From contig CAIWTC010000361.1 of NCBI GenBank assembly GCA_903915485.1, positions 1 to 7,390 of the forward strand: a DNA stretch of 7,390 nt. The letters are read 5' to 3'. The DNA is from an uncultured Ignavibacteriales bacterium (GTDB taxonomy: Bacteria > Bacteroidota > Ignavibacteria > Ignavibacteriales > Ignavibacteriaceae). Shown piece by piece: positions 1-5,583 of this stretch. The notes beneath the pieces were generated by a model. It saw only the letters and a program-made list of their open reading frames with translations, had not been told where the DNA came from and ran no database searches. Every line of letters begins with the position of its first letter. Position 1 is the stretch's first letter. Made by a program: the position numbers and the translations under genes.

Positions 1-40
1 ATAAATTGCCGTGAGTTACTATTAAGGAATAATTAGTTTT

Positions 41-1411
41 ATGAAATATTTTTTTATTGCTGTTGTTTTATGTGTTGCAGTCAACGCACAGTCTCAAGGA
101 GATGTTAAAGTTCCTTTATGGGCAAGCAATTACCTCGAGGGGAAATCAATTCCTATCGACACTATATATTATTATGGTGTTGGCTCATCCACAACATCCT
201 TCGAAGATGCTGACAAAAGTGCCTTTGCTGACTTTGCAACGCAGATCAGCACTCAAGTATCCAAGACTATAAAAACAGTTATTGAAGAAAAGTCAGGAAA
301 CTTAACCGAGCAAACAAATGTAACTTCACAGCAAGTTACAGATGTTCTCCTAAAAGGGATGAAAATAACCGAAAGGTATACCGATAACAGCACGCCACAA
401 TTCTTAAGTCTAATTAAGGTTATGAAAGAAGATTACTACAATATTGTTAGAAATGAAACAAGACTGCAGTTAGAGAATGAACTGGCTTCCAGCAAACTAA
501 ATACGGTAAGACATGAGATTGACGCTGAAAAGAAAAGGGAGGCAGACTACACGGTGGCGAAAGAACAGGCTGACTTGCTTTCCAAAGAAAAGCAGGAAAC
601 CGAAGCTTTGAAAAATGAAATAGAAGTGAAGAGAATTGAGAGCGACCGTATAGCAACGAAAGAGACGGCCGACAGAGAGTTAGCAATTGCAAAACAGAAA
701 CTCGAAGTTGAAAACCTCAAAAAAGAACTCGAGATGAAACGCATTGAAAGCATAAAAATAGAATTGATGAAAGTACAGTTCAAAGATTTTTTTGGAGTTA
801 ATTTCCCAAGCGAACTTATCGATGTTGAAACTGCAAATACAAGAGACGGCAGCACACTGTCCGCAGCATCAAATATATTTCCATTCGGCTTTTCTAAACT
901 AGGTTATTCAATCGGCGGTCAGTTTGTTGAATTAAAAATCAAAGGTATGTTTGAACTGAAAGATTTCAAATATTATACTGCTGCATTCAAGTTCAAAGTT
1001 TTGTCCAAAAGCGGTGATATAAACAAAATCTCCCTCTCCTTGGGGGCCACTGCTTCAATGAAATCACAAAAAGTAAAAAATATAGCTATTAAAAATTTAG
1101 TTTACTCCCCCGCTGTATTCGGTAGTATTATGTTCCCCGAATACTTGAATTCCATTGTTTCAGTACAAGCAGATAAAATGCAAGTAGGGTTAGGGATTAT
1201 TTCGTATCCATTTTTTGAGTCTATGAAATCCTCGTTTGCACTAATCGCCGAGGGCAGATTTATTATCGATGATAATATCAAAGATGCGGATGAAGCATCG
1301 TTCATCTTTCAACCGGGTATTCAATTTCAAGCATCAGAGAACTTTCTAACTAAGCTTAGTTTTCAAAAAAACAAGAACCGGGTGATTGAGTTGTTATATT
1401 CTTTCAGATAG
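41..1411 (+). CDS. Exported LPP20-like / coiled-coil / beta-domain protein of unknown function
   Basis: I do not recognise a named family for the whole 456-residue protein. Residues 1-16 form a type I signal peptide (charged start, hydrophobic core, VNA cleavage site). Cys11 is not in a usable lipobox. Residues about 22-135 resemble LPP20-type exported domains: a Trp near the mature N-terminus, the motif YYYGVGSS at 43-50, then an Ala/Asp-rich helix. Residues about 138-246 are a highly charged Glu/Lys coiled coil containing two similar blocks (190-201 and 226-237). Residues about 250-456 are beta-rich with alternating hydrophobic residues and end in LLYSFR, which suggests an outer-membrane or surface beta structure. 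The start has an AAGGA site at 24-28, a rather long 12 nt upstream. A terminator-like hairpin follows. Inferred role: envelope structural or surface protein. Export is well supported; function is unknown. Confidence 0.85.
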   Translation: MKYFFIAVVLCVAVNAQSQGDVKVPLWASNYLEGKSIPIDTIYYYGVGSSTTSFEDADKSAFADFATQISTQVSKTIKTVIEEKSGNLTEQTNVTSQQVTDVLLKGMKITERYTDNSTPQFLSLIKVMKEDYYNIVRNETRLQLENELASSKLNTVRHEIDAEKKREADYTVAKEQADLLSKEKQETEALKNEIEVKRIESDRIATKETADRELAIAKQKLEVENLKKELEMKRIESIKIELMKVQFKDFFGVNFPSELIDVETANTRDGSTLSAASNIFPFGFSKLGYSIGGQFVELKIKGMFELKDFKYYTAAFKFKVLSKSGDINKISLSLGATASMKSQKVKNIAIKNLVYSPAVFGSIMFPEYLNSIVSVQADKMQVGLGIISYPFFESMKSSFALIAEGRFIIDDNIKDADEASFIFQPGIQFQASENFLTKLSFQKNKNRVIELLYSFR

Positions 1412-1453
1412 ATATGCGGTAAATCACAAATAAGCCCTTTGAATTGATAAAAT

Positions 1454-1490
1454 AAGTGTGTAAATTCTTCGAAACACACTTTTATTTTTT
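1454..1490 (+). terminator. Rho-independent terminator-like hairpin after the first gene, just before the PPK2 gene
   Basis: AAGTGTGT at 1454-1461 pairs perfectly with ACACACTT at 1474-1481. The 12-nt loop contains a further TTC/GAA pairing. A T-rich tract (TTTTATTTTTT, 1480-1490) follows directly. It lies 43 nt after the stop of the upstream gene and ends only 7 nt before the Shine-Dalgarno site of the next gene. It could therefore be a plain terminator or a regulatory attenuator. Confidence 0.7.
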
Positions 1491-1497
1491 AATGTTT

Positions 1498-1501
1498 GGA
1501 G
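1498..1501 (+). promoter_or_regulatory. Shine-Dalgarno site that decides the PPK2 start
   Basis: GGAG at 1498-1501 sits 6 nt before the ATG at 1508. The frame is open back to a TTG at 1496, but that TTG overlaps the GGAG and has no ribosome-binding site of its own. The ATG at 1508 is therefore preferred. Confidence 0.7.
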
Positions 1502-1507
1502 CTCGAT

Positions 1508-2371
1508 ATGAATACTAAAAAGTTCCGCGCACCTTTCAAGAAGGCGTTGTCTCTTTCCGATTACCCTACTGATTATACGGGTGACTTCAAAAGTAAAGAA
1601 GAAGCAGAGGAGGAGTTAAAAAAGAATATTGAAAAGATGGCCATGCTGCAGGACAAACTTTATGCTCATGACAAATACGCCCTCCTTATAATCTTTCAAG
1701 CAATGGATGCGGCGGGCAAAGATGGTGCTATCAAGCATGTTATGTCCGGACTTAATCCCCAAGGCACACAAGTCTTCAGTTTTAAGCAACCATCAGCAGA
1801 AGAACTTGACCATGACTACTTATGGCGCATCAATAAATCGCTTCCCGAAAGAGGACGCATCGGCATCTTCAACCGCTCGCATTATGAAGAACTCTTAGTT
1901 GTTCGAGTGCATAATTATCTTGAAGCCGAAAAACTTCCACCGGATGTAACCACAAAAGATATTTGGAAAAACCGCTTCCGTCAGTTTTGCGACTACGAGC
2001 GCTATCTTCACGAAAACGGAATTCGTACCGTAAAATTCTTTTTGCATGTTTCCAAAGAGGAGCAGAAAAGAAGATTCCTTAAAAGACTAGATGACCCTGC
2101 AAGAAACTGGAAATTCTCTTCTTCTGATTTAGCGGAAAGAGGTCATTGGGATGATTATCAAAAAGCTTATGAGGATGCTATTGCACATACAAGTTCAGCT
2201 TACGGGCCTTGGTATATTGTTCCCGCTGACAAGAAGTGGTTTGCAAGACTGCTTATATCAACAGTGATAGTTCGGGCATTAGAAAAAATGAAACCTGAGT
2301 ACCCTGTACTTAACGAAGCAAAGATGCAAAACCTGGAGTCATACAGGGAACAGTTAATGGGCGAAGAATAA
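1508..2371 (+). CDS. PPK2-family polyphosphate kinase (polyphosphate:nucleotide phosphotransferase)
   Basis: This is a 287-residue cytoplasmic enzyme that transfers phosphate between inorganic polyphosphate and nucleotides. Visible motifs, numbered from the ATG at 1508: Walker A-like QAMDAAGKDG at 64-73; the GLNPQGTQV region at about 81-89; Walker B/lid region GIFNRSHYEE at 119-128; and the later family signature DDPARNWKFSSSDLAERGHW, followed by WDDYQKAYEDAI and the APWY-like segment YGPWYIVPADKKW. The length matches single-domain PPK2 proteins. The NRSHYE and YDYERYL/FFLHVSKEEQ style resembles class III members, which can phosphorylate both AMP and ADP; that class assignment is inference. 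The gene is apparently monocistronic, lies just after a terminator-like hairpin and converges on yajQ. Expected role: making nucleoside di/triphosphates from polyphosphate, linking energy storage and stress. Confidence 0.95.
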   Translation: MNTKKFRAPFKKALSLSDYPTDYTGDFKSKEEAEEELKKNIEKMAMLQDKLYAHDKYALLIIFQAMDAAGKDGAIKHVMSGLNPQGTQVFSFKQPSAEELDHDYLWRINKSLPERGRIGIFNRSHYEELLVVRVHNYLEAEKLPPDVTTKDIWKNRFRQFCDYERYLHENGIRTVKFFLHVSKEEQKRRFLKRLDDPARNWKFSSSDLAERGHWDDYQKAYEDAIAHTSSAYGPWYIVPADKKWFARLLISTVIVRALEKMKPEYPVLNEAKMQNLESYREQLMGEE

Positions 2372-2390
2372 TCAATCTTAAAGATTATTC
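2366..2390 (+). repeat. Inverted repeat spanning the PPK2 stop codon
   Basis: GAATAATC at 2366-2373, which includes the stop codon TAA (2369-2371), pairs perfectly with GATTATTC at 2383-2390 across a 9-nt loop. No T-tract follows, so it is not a terminator by itself. It could act as a 3'-end stabilising stem ahead of the larger hairpin at 2414-2451. With 8 AT-rich base pairs, chance is a real alternative. Confidence 0.35.
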
Positions 2391-2410
2391 GGTGAGATAA
2401 AAGTTCTTAC

Positions 2411-2458
2411 AAAAAATTCCCATTTATCTTTTTAGGGATAAATGGGAATTTCTATTTT
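2411..2458. terminator. Bidirectional terminator between the convergent PPK2 and yajQ genes
   Basis: A perfect 15-bp stem: 2414-2428 pairs with 2437-2451 across an 8-nt loop. On the plus strand it is followed by a T-rich tract (TTTCTATTTT); on the minus strand it is followed by TTTTTT, the complement of the A-run at 2411-2416. It lies 42 nt past the PPK2 stop and about 23 nt past the yajQ stop, so one hairpin can end both transcripts. Confidence 0.9.
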
Positions 2459-2473
2459 AGACTAATTTAGTTA

Positions 2474-2971
2474 CTATTTCATATTTACAAATTGAGTAGG
2501 GAATGATAACTCAGCATCCCTGACCAATTTAATTACTGCCTGCAAGTCATCAAGTTTAGGACTTATTACTCTCACCTGCTCATCTTGAATCTGCGCACTT
2601 ACTTTCAGCTTAGAGTCTTTTATCAACTTAGTAAGAAGTTTTGAGTTTTCTTTTTCAATTCCAACAATCAAACTTATTTTTTGTCTAAGATGCCCGCCGC
2701 TACCGGTTTCAGGATCATCATATTTCAACGACTTAATTGAAATTCCGCGTTTGATAAATTTACTCTGAAGAATATCTATGCTCTGCTTTCTGGCATAATC
2801 ATCCTTAGTATTGATTAACAAATTTTTATCTTTTTTGTTCAGCTCAATAGTTGTCTTGGAGTCTTTCAAATCATAACGCTGTGCAATTTCTTTAAGTGCC
2901 TGATTCACGGCATTATCTACTTCCTGTAAATCAATTTCCGATACGATATCAAATGAATGTTGAGTTGCCAT
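2474..2971 (-). CDS. yajQ: YajQ family protein (UPF0234), nucleotide / cyclic-di-GMP-binding type
   Basis: This is a 165-residue soluble protein matching YajQ along its full length; the E. coli homologue is about 163 residues. It opens with SFDIVSEIDLQEVDNAV (6-22), the family's most conserved N-terminal stretch. It also has KFIKRGISIKSL in the middle, and KDSKLKVSAQIQDEQVRV (118-135) followed by KLDDLQAVIKLVR, the conserved C-terminal half. Family members fold as two ferredoxin-like domains. Some bind cyclic-di-GMP (shown in Xanthomonas), and the E. coli protein binds nucleotides; which ligand applies here is not visible. A clear AAAGGA ribosome-binding site lies at 2979-2984, 7 nt before the ATG. 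The gene is transcribed away from the PHP gene, converges on PPK2, and appears monocistronic. Confidence 0.96.
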   Translation of the reverse strand: MATQHSFDIVSEIDLQEVDNAVNQALKEIAQRYDLKDSKTTIELNKKDKNLLINTKDDYARKQSIDILQSKFIKRGISIKSLKYDDPETGSGGHLRQKISLIVGIEKENSKLLTKLIKDSKLKVSAQIQDEQVRVISPKLDDLQAVIKLVRDAELSFPTQFVNMK

Positions 2972-2995
2972 ATATTATTCCTTTAATTTTATATG

Positions 2996-3003
2996 CAAAG
3001 ATA
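2996..3003 (-). promoter_or_regulatory. Possible yajQ promoter -7 box (TAnnTTTG type)
   Basis: Read leftward, TATCTTTG matches the Bacteroidetes -7 consensus TAnnTTTG exactly. It lies 24 nt before the yajQ ATG, giving a short leader that still contains the AAAGGA site. No good TTTG -33 box is seen at the expected distance, so support is limited to one box. Confidence 0.35.
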
Positions 3004-3192
3004 AAGATAAACATTGATTTATAAAATATGGATTCCATGGCAGGGAGCAAAAATGATTGTTTCGCAAGCCTCCTTTTTTCAAAATATTCCTGACTGTGCA
3101 TCGATTTCCTTAAAAGTAGTCATAAAATTAGACTAATTGTCACTATTTCCCGAATATTACGCCCAAAATGCCTACCTCCCGAAAAAGAATTC

Positions 3193-3226
3193 TTTGCAAA
3201 TCAGCCTTTATTCTTAAATATCTTCA
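3193..3226 (+). promoter_or_regulatory. Possible promoter for the PHP-TPR unit
   Basis: TTTG at 3193-3196 is followed after 22 nt by TATCTTCA (3219-3226), an imperfect match to TAnnTTTG. The same stretch can be read as sigma70-like TTGCAA and TATCTT boxes 18 nt apart. A start near 3230 would leave a leader of about 25-30 nt with the AAAGGA site. Weak evidence; AT-rich DNA produces such matches easily. Confidence 0.25.
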
Positions 3227-3258
3227 AAAAAATTCGTAATTTTAAAGGATGAATAAGA

Positions 3259-4317
3259 ATGCATTATATGTTTGAATATTCCGGCGCAATTCATGTCCAC
3301 TCGAATTATTCGGATGGCACAGGTACAGTTAAAGAGATAATGAAGTCAGCCGAAGAAGCAGAACTTGATTATTTAATTTTAACTGACCACAACACATTGC
3401 GTGCGAAACGCGAAGGATTTGAAGGACTATACAATAATACATTCTTGATGGTTGGATATGAGATAAACGACAAAGAGAATAAGAATCACTGTCTTGTCTT
3501 TGGAACAAATGATACCTTGCCGACCCGGACAACTGCTGCAGAATACTTAAAGATAATTAAGAGTCAGCATGGTGTAACTTTCATTGCTCATCCCGTTGAA
3601 AAAAGAAGTTACTCTAAAGAGTATCCGCCCTATCCTTGGACTGAGTGGAATACTGATTTATTCGACGGTATAGAAATTTGGAATCATATGTCAGAGTGGA
3701 TGGAGCAGATGAATGAACAAAACAGGTATGACTTGTTTTTGCATCCGCTGAAATCAATAAAGGCCCCAAACCACGAAACTTTAGAGATTTGGGATGAAAT
3801 AAACTTACGCAGAAAAGCACCTGCTTTAGGCGGAGTTGATGCTCACGCCCATAAATTGAATGTTCTGGGATTTTTTGAAGTTGAAGTTTTCCCATATAAG
3901 GTATTGTTTAAATCAATAAGAACTCATATTTTACTAAGTCATACTTTTCAAAATATTTATTCCGAGCATGGAGCGGAAGGAGTGAGTGCAGAAATTCGCA
4001 CAGCACTCAAAGAAGGCAGAAGTTTTGTCTCTAATTTTTCTGTTGCTGATGCTAAAGGATTTAAATTTGTTTTGAAAAATGACGGCAAAGAATATTTGAC
4101 AGGTGAGAATATTCCACATTTTGATAATGCAGTTATCTATGTCAGGATACCGGTTAAAGGGGCTGAATTAAGATTAATAAAAAACGGCGTTTCAGCCGGT
4201 GAATATTCGGGAGAAGAAATCAGAATAGGGATTTCTGAACCGGGCATTTATAGAGCAGAAGTTTATTTGAATAACCGCGCATGGATTTTTTCTAATCACT
4301 TGCGCTTTGGAATTTAG
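3259..4317 (+). CDS. PHP-domain metallohydrolase, CehA/McbA-like
   Basis: This is a 352-residue protein with no signal peptide, so probably cytoplasmic. The PHP metal-binding motifs are all present: HVHSNYSDG (His12, His14, Asp19), TDHNT (His44), GYEI (Glu68), NHCLVFG (His77), IAHP (His111), IEIWNH (139-143) and GGVDAHAH (Asp194, His196, His198). The full ligand set predicts an active multi-metal phosphoesterase or hydrolase. Residues about 255-352 form a beta-rich tail with ALKEGRSFVS, a LIKNG segment and a GIYRAEVY...WIFSNHL ending, the pattern seen in proteins annotated as CehA/McbA family metallohydrolases. The named CehA/McbA enzymes act on carbaryl, but most relatives have unknown substrates, so the substrate here is open. 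AAAGGA at 3244-3249 is 9 nt before the ATG. The stop is 24 nt before the TPR gene, suggesting co-transcription. Confidence 0.92.
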   Translation: MHYMFEYSGAIHVHSNYSDGTGTVKEIMKSAEEAELDYLILTDHNTLRAKREGFEGLYNNTFLMVGYEINDKENKNHCLVFGTNDTLPTRTTAAEYLKIIKSQHGVTFIAHPVEKRSYSKEYPPYPWTEWNTDLFDGIEIWNHMSEWMEQMNEQNRYDLFLHPLKSIKAPNHETLEIWDEINLRRKAPALGGVDAHAHKLNVLGFFEVEVFPYKVLFKSIRTHILLSHTFQNIYSEHGAEGVSAEIRTALKEGRSFVSNFSVADAKGFKFVLKNDGKEYLTGENIPHFDNAVIYVRIPVKGAELRLIKNGVSAGEYSGEEIRIGISEPGIYRAEVYLNNRAWIFSNHLRFGI

Positions 4318-4341
4318 ATTTTTAATAAAGGATAATTTATA

Positions 4342-5034
4342 ATGTTAACGAAAAACAAAAAAATATCTCGCAAAGAGATTAAACAAGACAGCCTGGTTAC
4401 TTTTTATTATAAAGCTGTTCAATTCATCAATGATCAAAAGAAATACCTTACAATTGGAATAGGTGCAACTGCTGTGATAGTTGTTGCTTTGGTTCTTTAC
4501 TCGAATAACAAAAAGAAGAAAAATGAACTGGCAAGTGCAGACTTAAGACAGATTGTTACAATCTATAATCAAGCAGCATATCAAGATGCAATTGACGGCA
4601 AAGAAGTTCAAGGCGTTAAAATTAAAGGTTTGAAAAAAATCGTTTCTGAAGCCGGCTCAACTGAATCAGGTGAAACCGCAAAAATCTATCTTGCAAATTC
4701 ATTATATAACTTGAAACAGTATGATGAAGCAAAAAAATCTTTTGAAGATTACAGCGGTGGTGTTGATTTACTGAAGGCAGCTTCGCTGGCGGGTATAGCA
4801 GCTTGTAGTGAGGCTAAAAATGAACCTGCAAAAGCAGCTGAATTTTTCCAGAAAGCAGCTAAAGTGAGCTCAGCAAACTTCCTTAACCCATATTATTTAT
4901 TGAATGCAGGAATTAATTTAATAGAGATTGGTAAAAAAGACGAAGCAAAGGAATTGTTCATGAATATCAAAAAGAACTATCCTAAATCACAATCAGCTTC
5001 TGAAGTAAACCGCTACTTAGACCAAGTAGAATAG
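4342..5034 (+). CDS. Membrane-anchored tetratricopeptide-repeat protein (YfgM-like layout)
   Basis: This 230-residue protein has a lysine-rich N-terminal segment (about 1-34), one hydrophobic helix at about 36-53, a KKKK stretch (57-60), and then an alpha-helical region. TPR-like helices run from about 98 to 225: ETAKIYLANSLYNLKQYDEA, AASLAGIAACSEAKNEPAKA, NPYYLLNAGINLIEIGKKDEA and a final helix. The single N-terminal anchor plus TPR layout resembles YfgM-type proteins, which face the periplasm and associate with the secretion machinery. That functional link is inference, and clusters of lysine on both sides of the helix make topology uncertain. AAAGGA at 4327-4332 is 9 nt before the ATG. It is the second gene of a unit with the PHP gene and is closed by a strong terminator. 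Low sequence conservation is usual for TPRs, so identity beyond 'anchored TPR protein' is not claimed. Confidence 0.88.
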   Translation: MLTKNKKISRKEIKQDSLVTFYYKAVQFINDQKKYLTIGIGATAVIVVALVLYSNNKKKKNELASADLRQIVTIYNQAAYQDAIDGKEVQGVKIKGLKKIVSEAGSTESGETAKIYLANSLYNLKQYDEAKKSFEDYSGGVDLLKAASLAGIAACSEAKNEPAKAAEFFQKAAKVSSANFLNPYYLLNAGINLIEIGKKDEAKELFMNIKKNYPKSQSASEVNRYLDQVE

Positions 5035-5050
5035 TTTTCAATAATTTTAC

Positions 5051-5091
5051 AAAAGGTTGTCTCTTTAACGAGGCAACCTTTTTTCTTTTAA
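5051..5091 (+). terminator. Rho-independent terminator of the PHP-TPR unit
   Basis: AAAAGGTTGTCTC at 5051-5063 pairs with GAGGCAACCTTTT at 5070-5082 (13 bp with one T-G wobble, 6-nt loop). TTTTTTCTTTT follows. It begins 16 nt after the TPR stop. On the minus strand the stem is followed by a shorter T-run, so it may also stop the convergent FmdB-type transcript, although that gene's stop is over 100 nt away. Confidence 0.93.
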
Positions 5092-5194
5092 ATATAACAA
5101 TGATGTTGTTTTGTTATCCTTGTCAATGGTAAAATGATTTAGAATTCAATTACCGGGACCGTTATTATAAAACGCTAAGATTCGGGAGAAGAAA

Positions 5195-5500
5195 TTAATC
5201 TTTCTTTGAATCAGTAGAAGGCTTGGGCGCAGACGGTGTTTCAGATTTAGTTTCTGAGCTTTTAGTTTCAGTTTTTGTTTCCGGTACCGATGATTTTGGC
5301 GCAGGAGATGGTTTGGGAGTAGCTTTATAATCAGTTTGATAGAATCCAGTTCCCTTAAAAATAGGCTGAAGACCGGCACCAATTTTTCTTTGAACTTTTC
5401 CCGAGCATTCGGGGCAGGTTTCAAGTGGTGCGGCACTCATTGATTGAAAGTGTTCAAAAACATGCTTACACTCTAAGCATATGTAATCATAAGTTGGCAT
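5195..5500 (-). CDS. FmdB-family zinc ribbon protein with a low-complexity tail
   Basis: This 101-residue protein begins with MPTYDYICLECKHVFEHFQS, the classic start of FmdB-type putative regulatory zinc ribbons. Four cysteines (C8, C11, C29, C32), in two CxxC pairs, form the predicted zinc site. The conserved segment IFKGTGFYQTDYK (47-59) follows. Residues about 60-101 are a tail of Pro, Ser, Thr, Lys and Glu with recurring ETKS/ETKT units, predicted to be disordered. The family is widespread, but its molecular role is poorly defined despite the name; regulation of amide or formamide use is only inherited from FmdB. No Shine-Dalgarno lies at the normal distance from this ATG. An AGAGG at 5519-5523 is better placed for a tiny overlapping ORF starting at 5510. 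The gene is divergent from the lipoprotein gene. Confidence 0.93.
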   Translation of the reverse strand: MPTYDYICLECKHVFEHFQSMSAAPLETCPECSGKVQRKIGAGLQPIFKGTGFYQTDYKATPKPSPAPKSSVPETKTETKSSETKSETPSAPKPSTDSKKD

Positions 5501-5510
5501 AATATTTCAT
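5487..5510 (-). CDS. Possible 7-codon leader ORF overlapping the FmdB-type start
   Basis: Reading leftward from 5510, ATG begins an ORF coding MKYYANL and stops at a TGA (5489-5487). It is preceded by AGAGG (complement of 5519-5523) at an 8-nt spacing, a good ribosome-binding geometry that the FmdB-type ATG at 5500 lacks. The two frames overlap, so translation of the short ORF could bring ribosomes to the real start. Such tiny ORFs arise readily by chance. Its reality as a translated leader is inference. Confidence 0.25.
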   Translation of the reverse strand: MKYYANL

Positions 5511-5583
5511 AATTAAAACCTCTAAAATAGTGAAAATGAACAAAAAATTCTATAACTTTCGACATAAAATTTTATCAGGACAT

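Larger units (their letters stand above)
2972..3258. other. Divergent intergenic region between yajQ and the PHP gene
   Basis: These 287 AT-rich bases contain no convincing ORF, tRNA or strong hairpin. They must carry the promoters of yajQ (leftward) and of the PHP-TPR unit (rightward). The notable element is a perfect 13-bp pseudo-palindrome, AATTAGACTAATT at 3126-3138, with a single central base, roughly mid-way between the two genes. This is an operator-like shape but could be chance in AT-rich DNA. Its 11-base core also occurs at 2457-2467, downstream of yajQ. The TTTGCAAA palindrome at 3193-3200 is the other small symmetric element. Confidence 0.5.

Noticed and set aside
547..855. Open frame on the minus strand, opposite the coiled coil of the first gene
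   Set aside because: The opposite strand of the Glu/Lys-rich coiled coil yields Ser/Phe/Leu-rich sequence with no recognisable domain. The plus-strand gene has a signal peptide and a coherent architecture.
1448..1453. TAAAAT as a possible -10 box for the PPK2 gene
   Set aside because: No matching -35 sequence lies 16-18 nt upstream, and a start there would immediately run into the hairpin at 1454-1481.
1496..1507. TTG start four codons upstream for the PPK2 gene
   Set aside because: It overlaps the GGAG site that is well spaced for the ATG at 1508 and adds only MELD before the likely start.
5094..5117. ATAACAA / TTGTTAT inverted repeat beyond the PHP-TPR terminator
   Set aside because: A 7-bp stem with only one GC pair and a 10-nt loop is expected by chance in such AT-rich spacer, and it has no T-tract context to make it a terminator.
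5146..5436. Minus-strand frame overlapping the FmdB-type gene
   Set aside because: It is a shifted-frame shadow rich in Lys, Leu and Arg. The FmdB frame has the CxxC pairs and family motifs.
5530..5583. GTG (5530) or ATG (5536) starts for the lipoprotein gene
   Set aside because: They would place 16-18 polar, basic residues ahead of a normal lipoprotein signal peptide. The ATG at 5584 gives a standard signal length with Cys at position 20.
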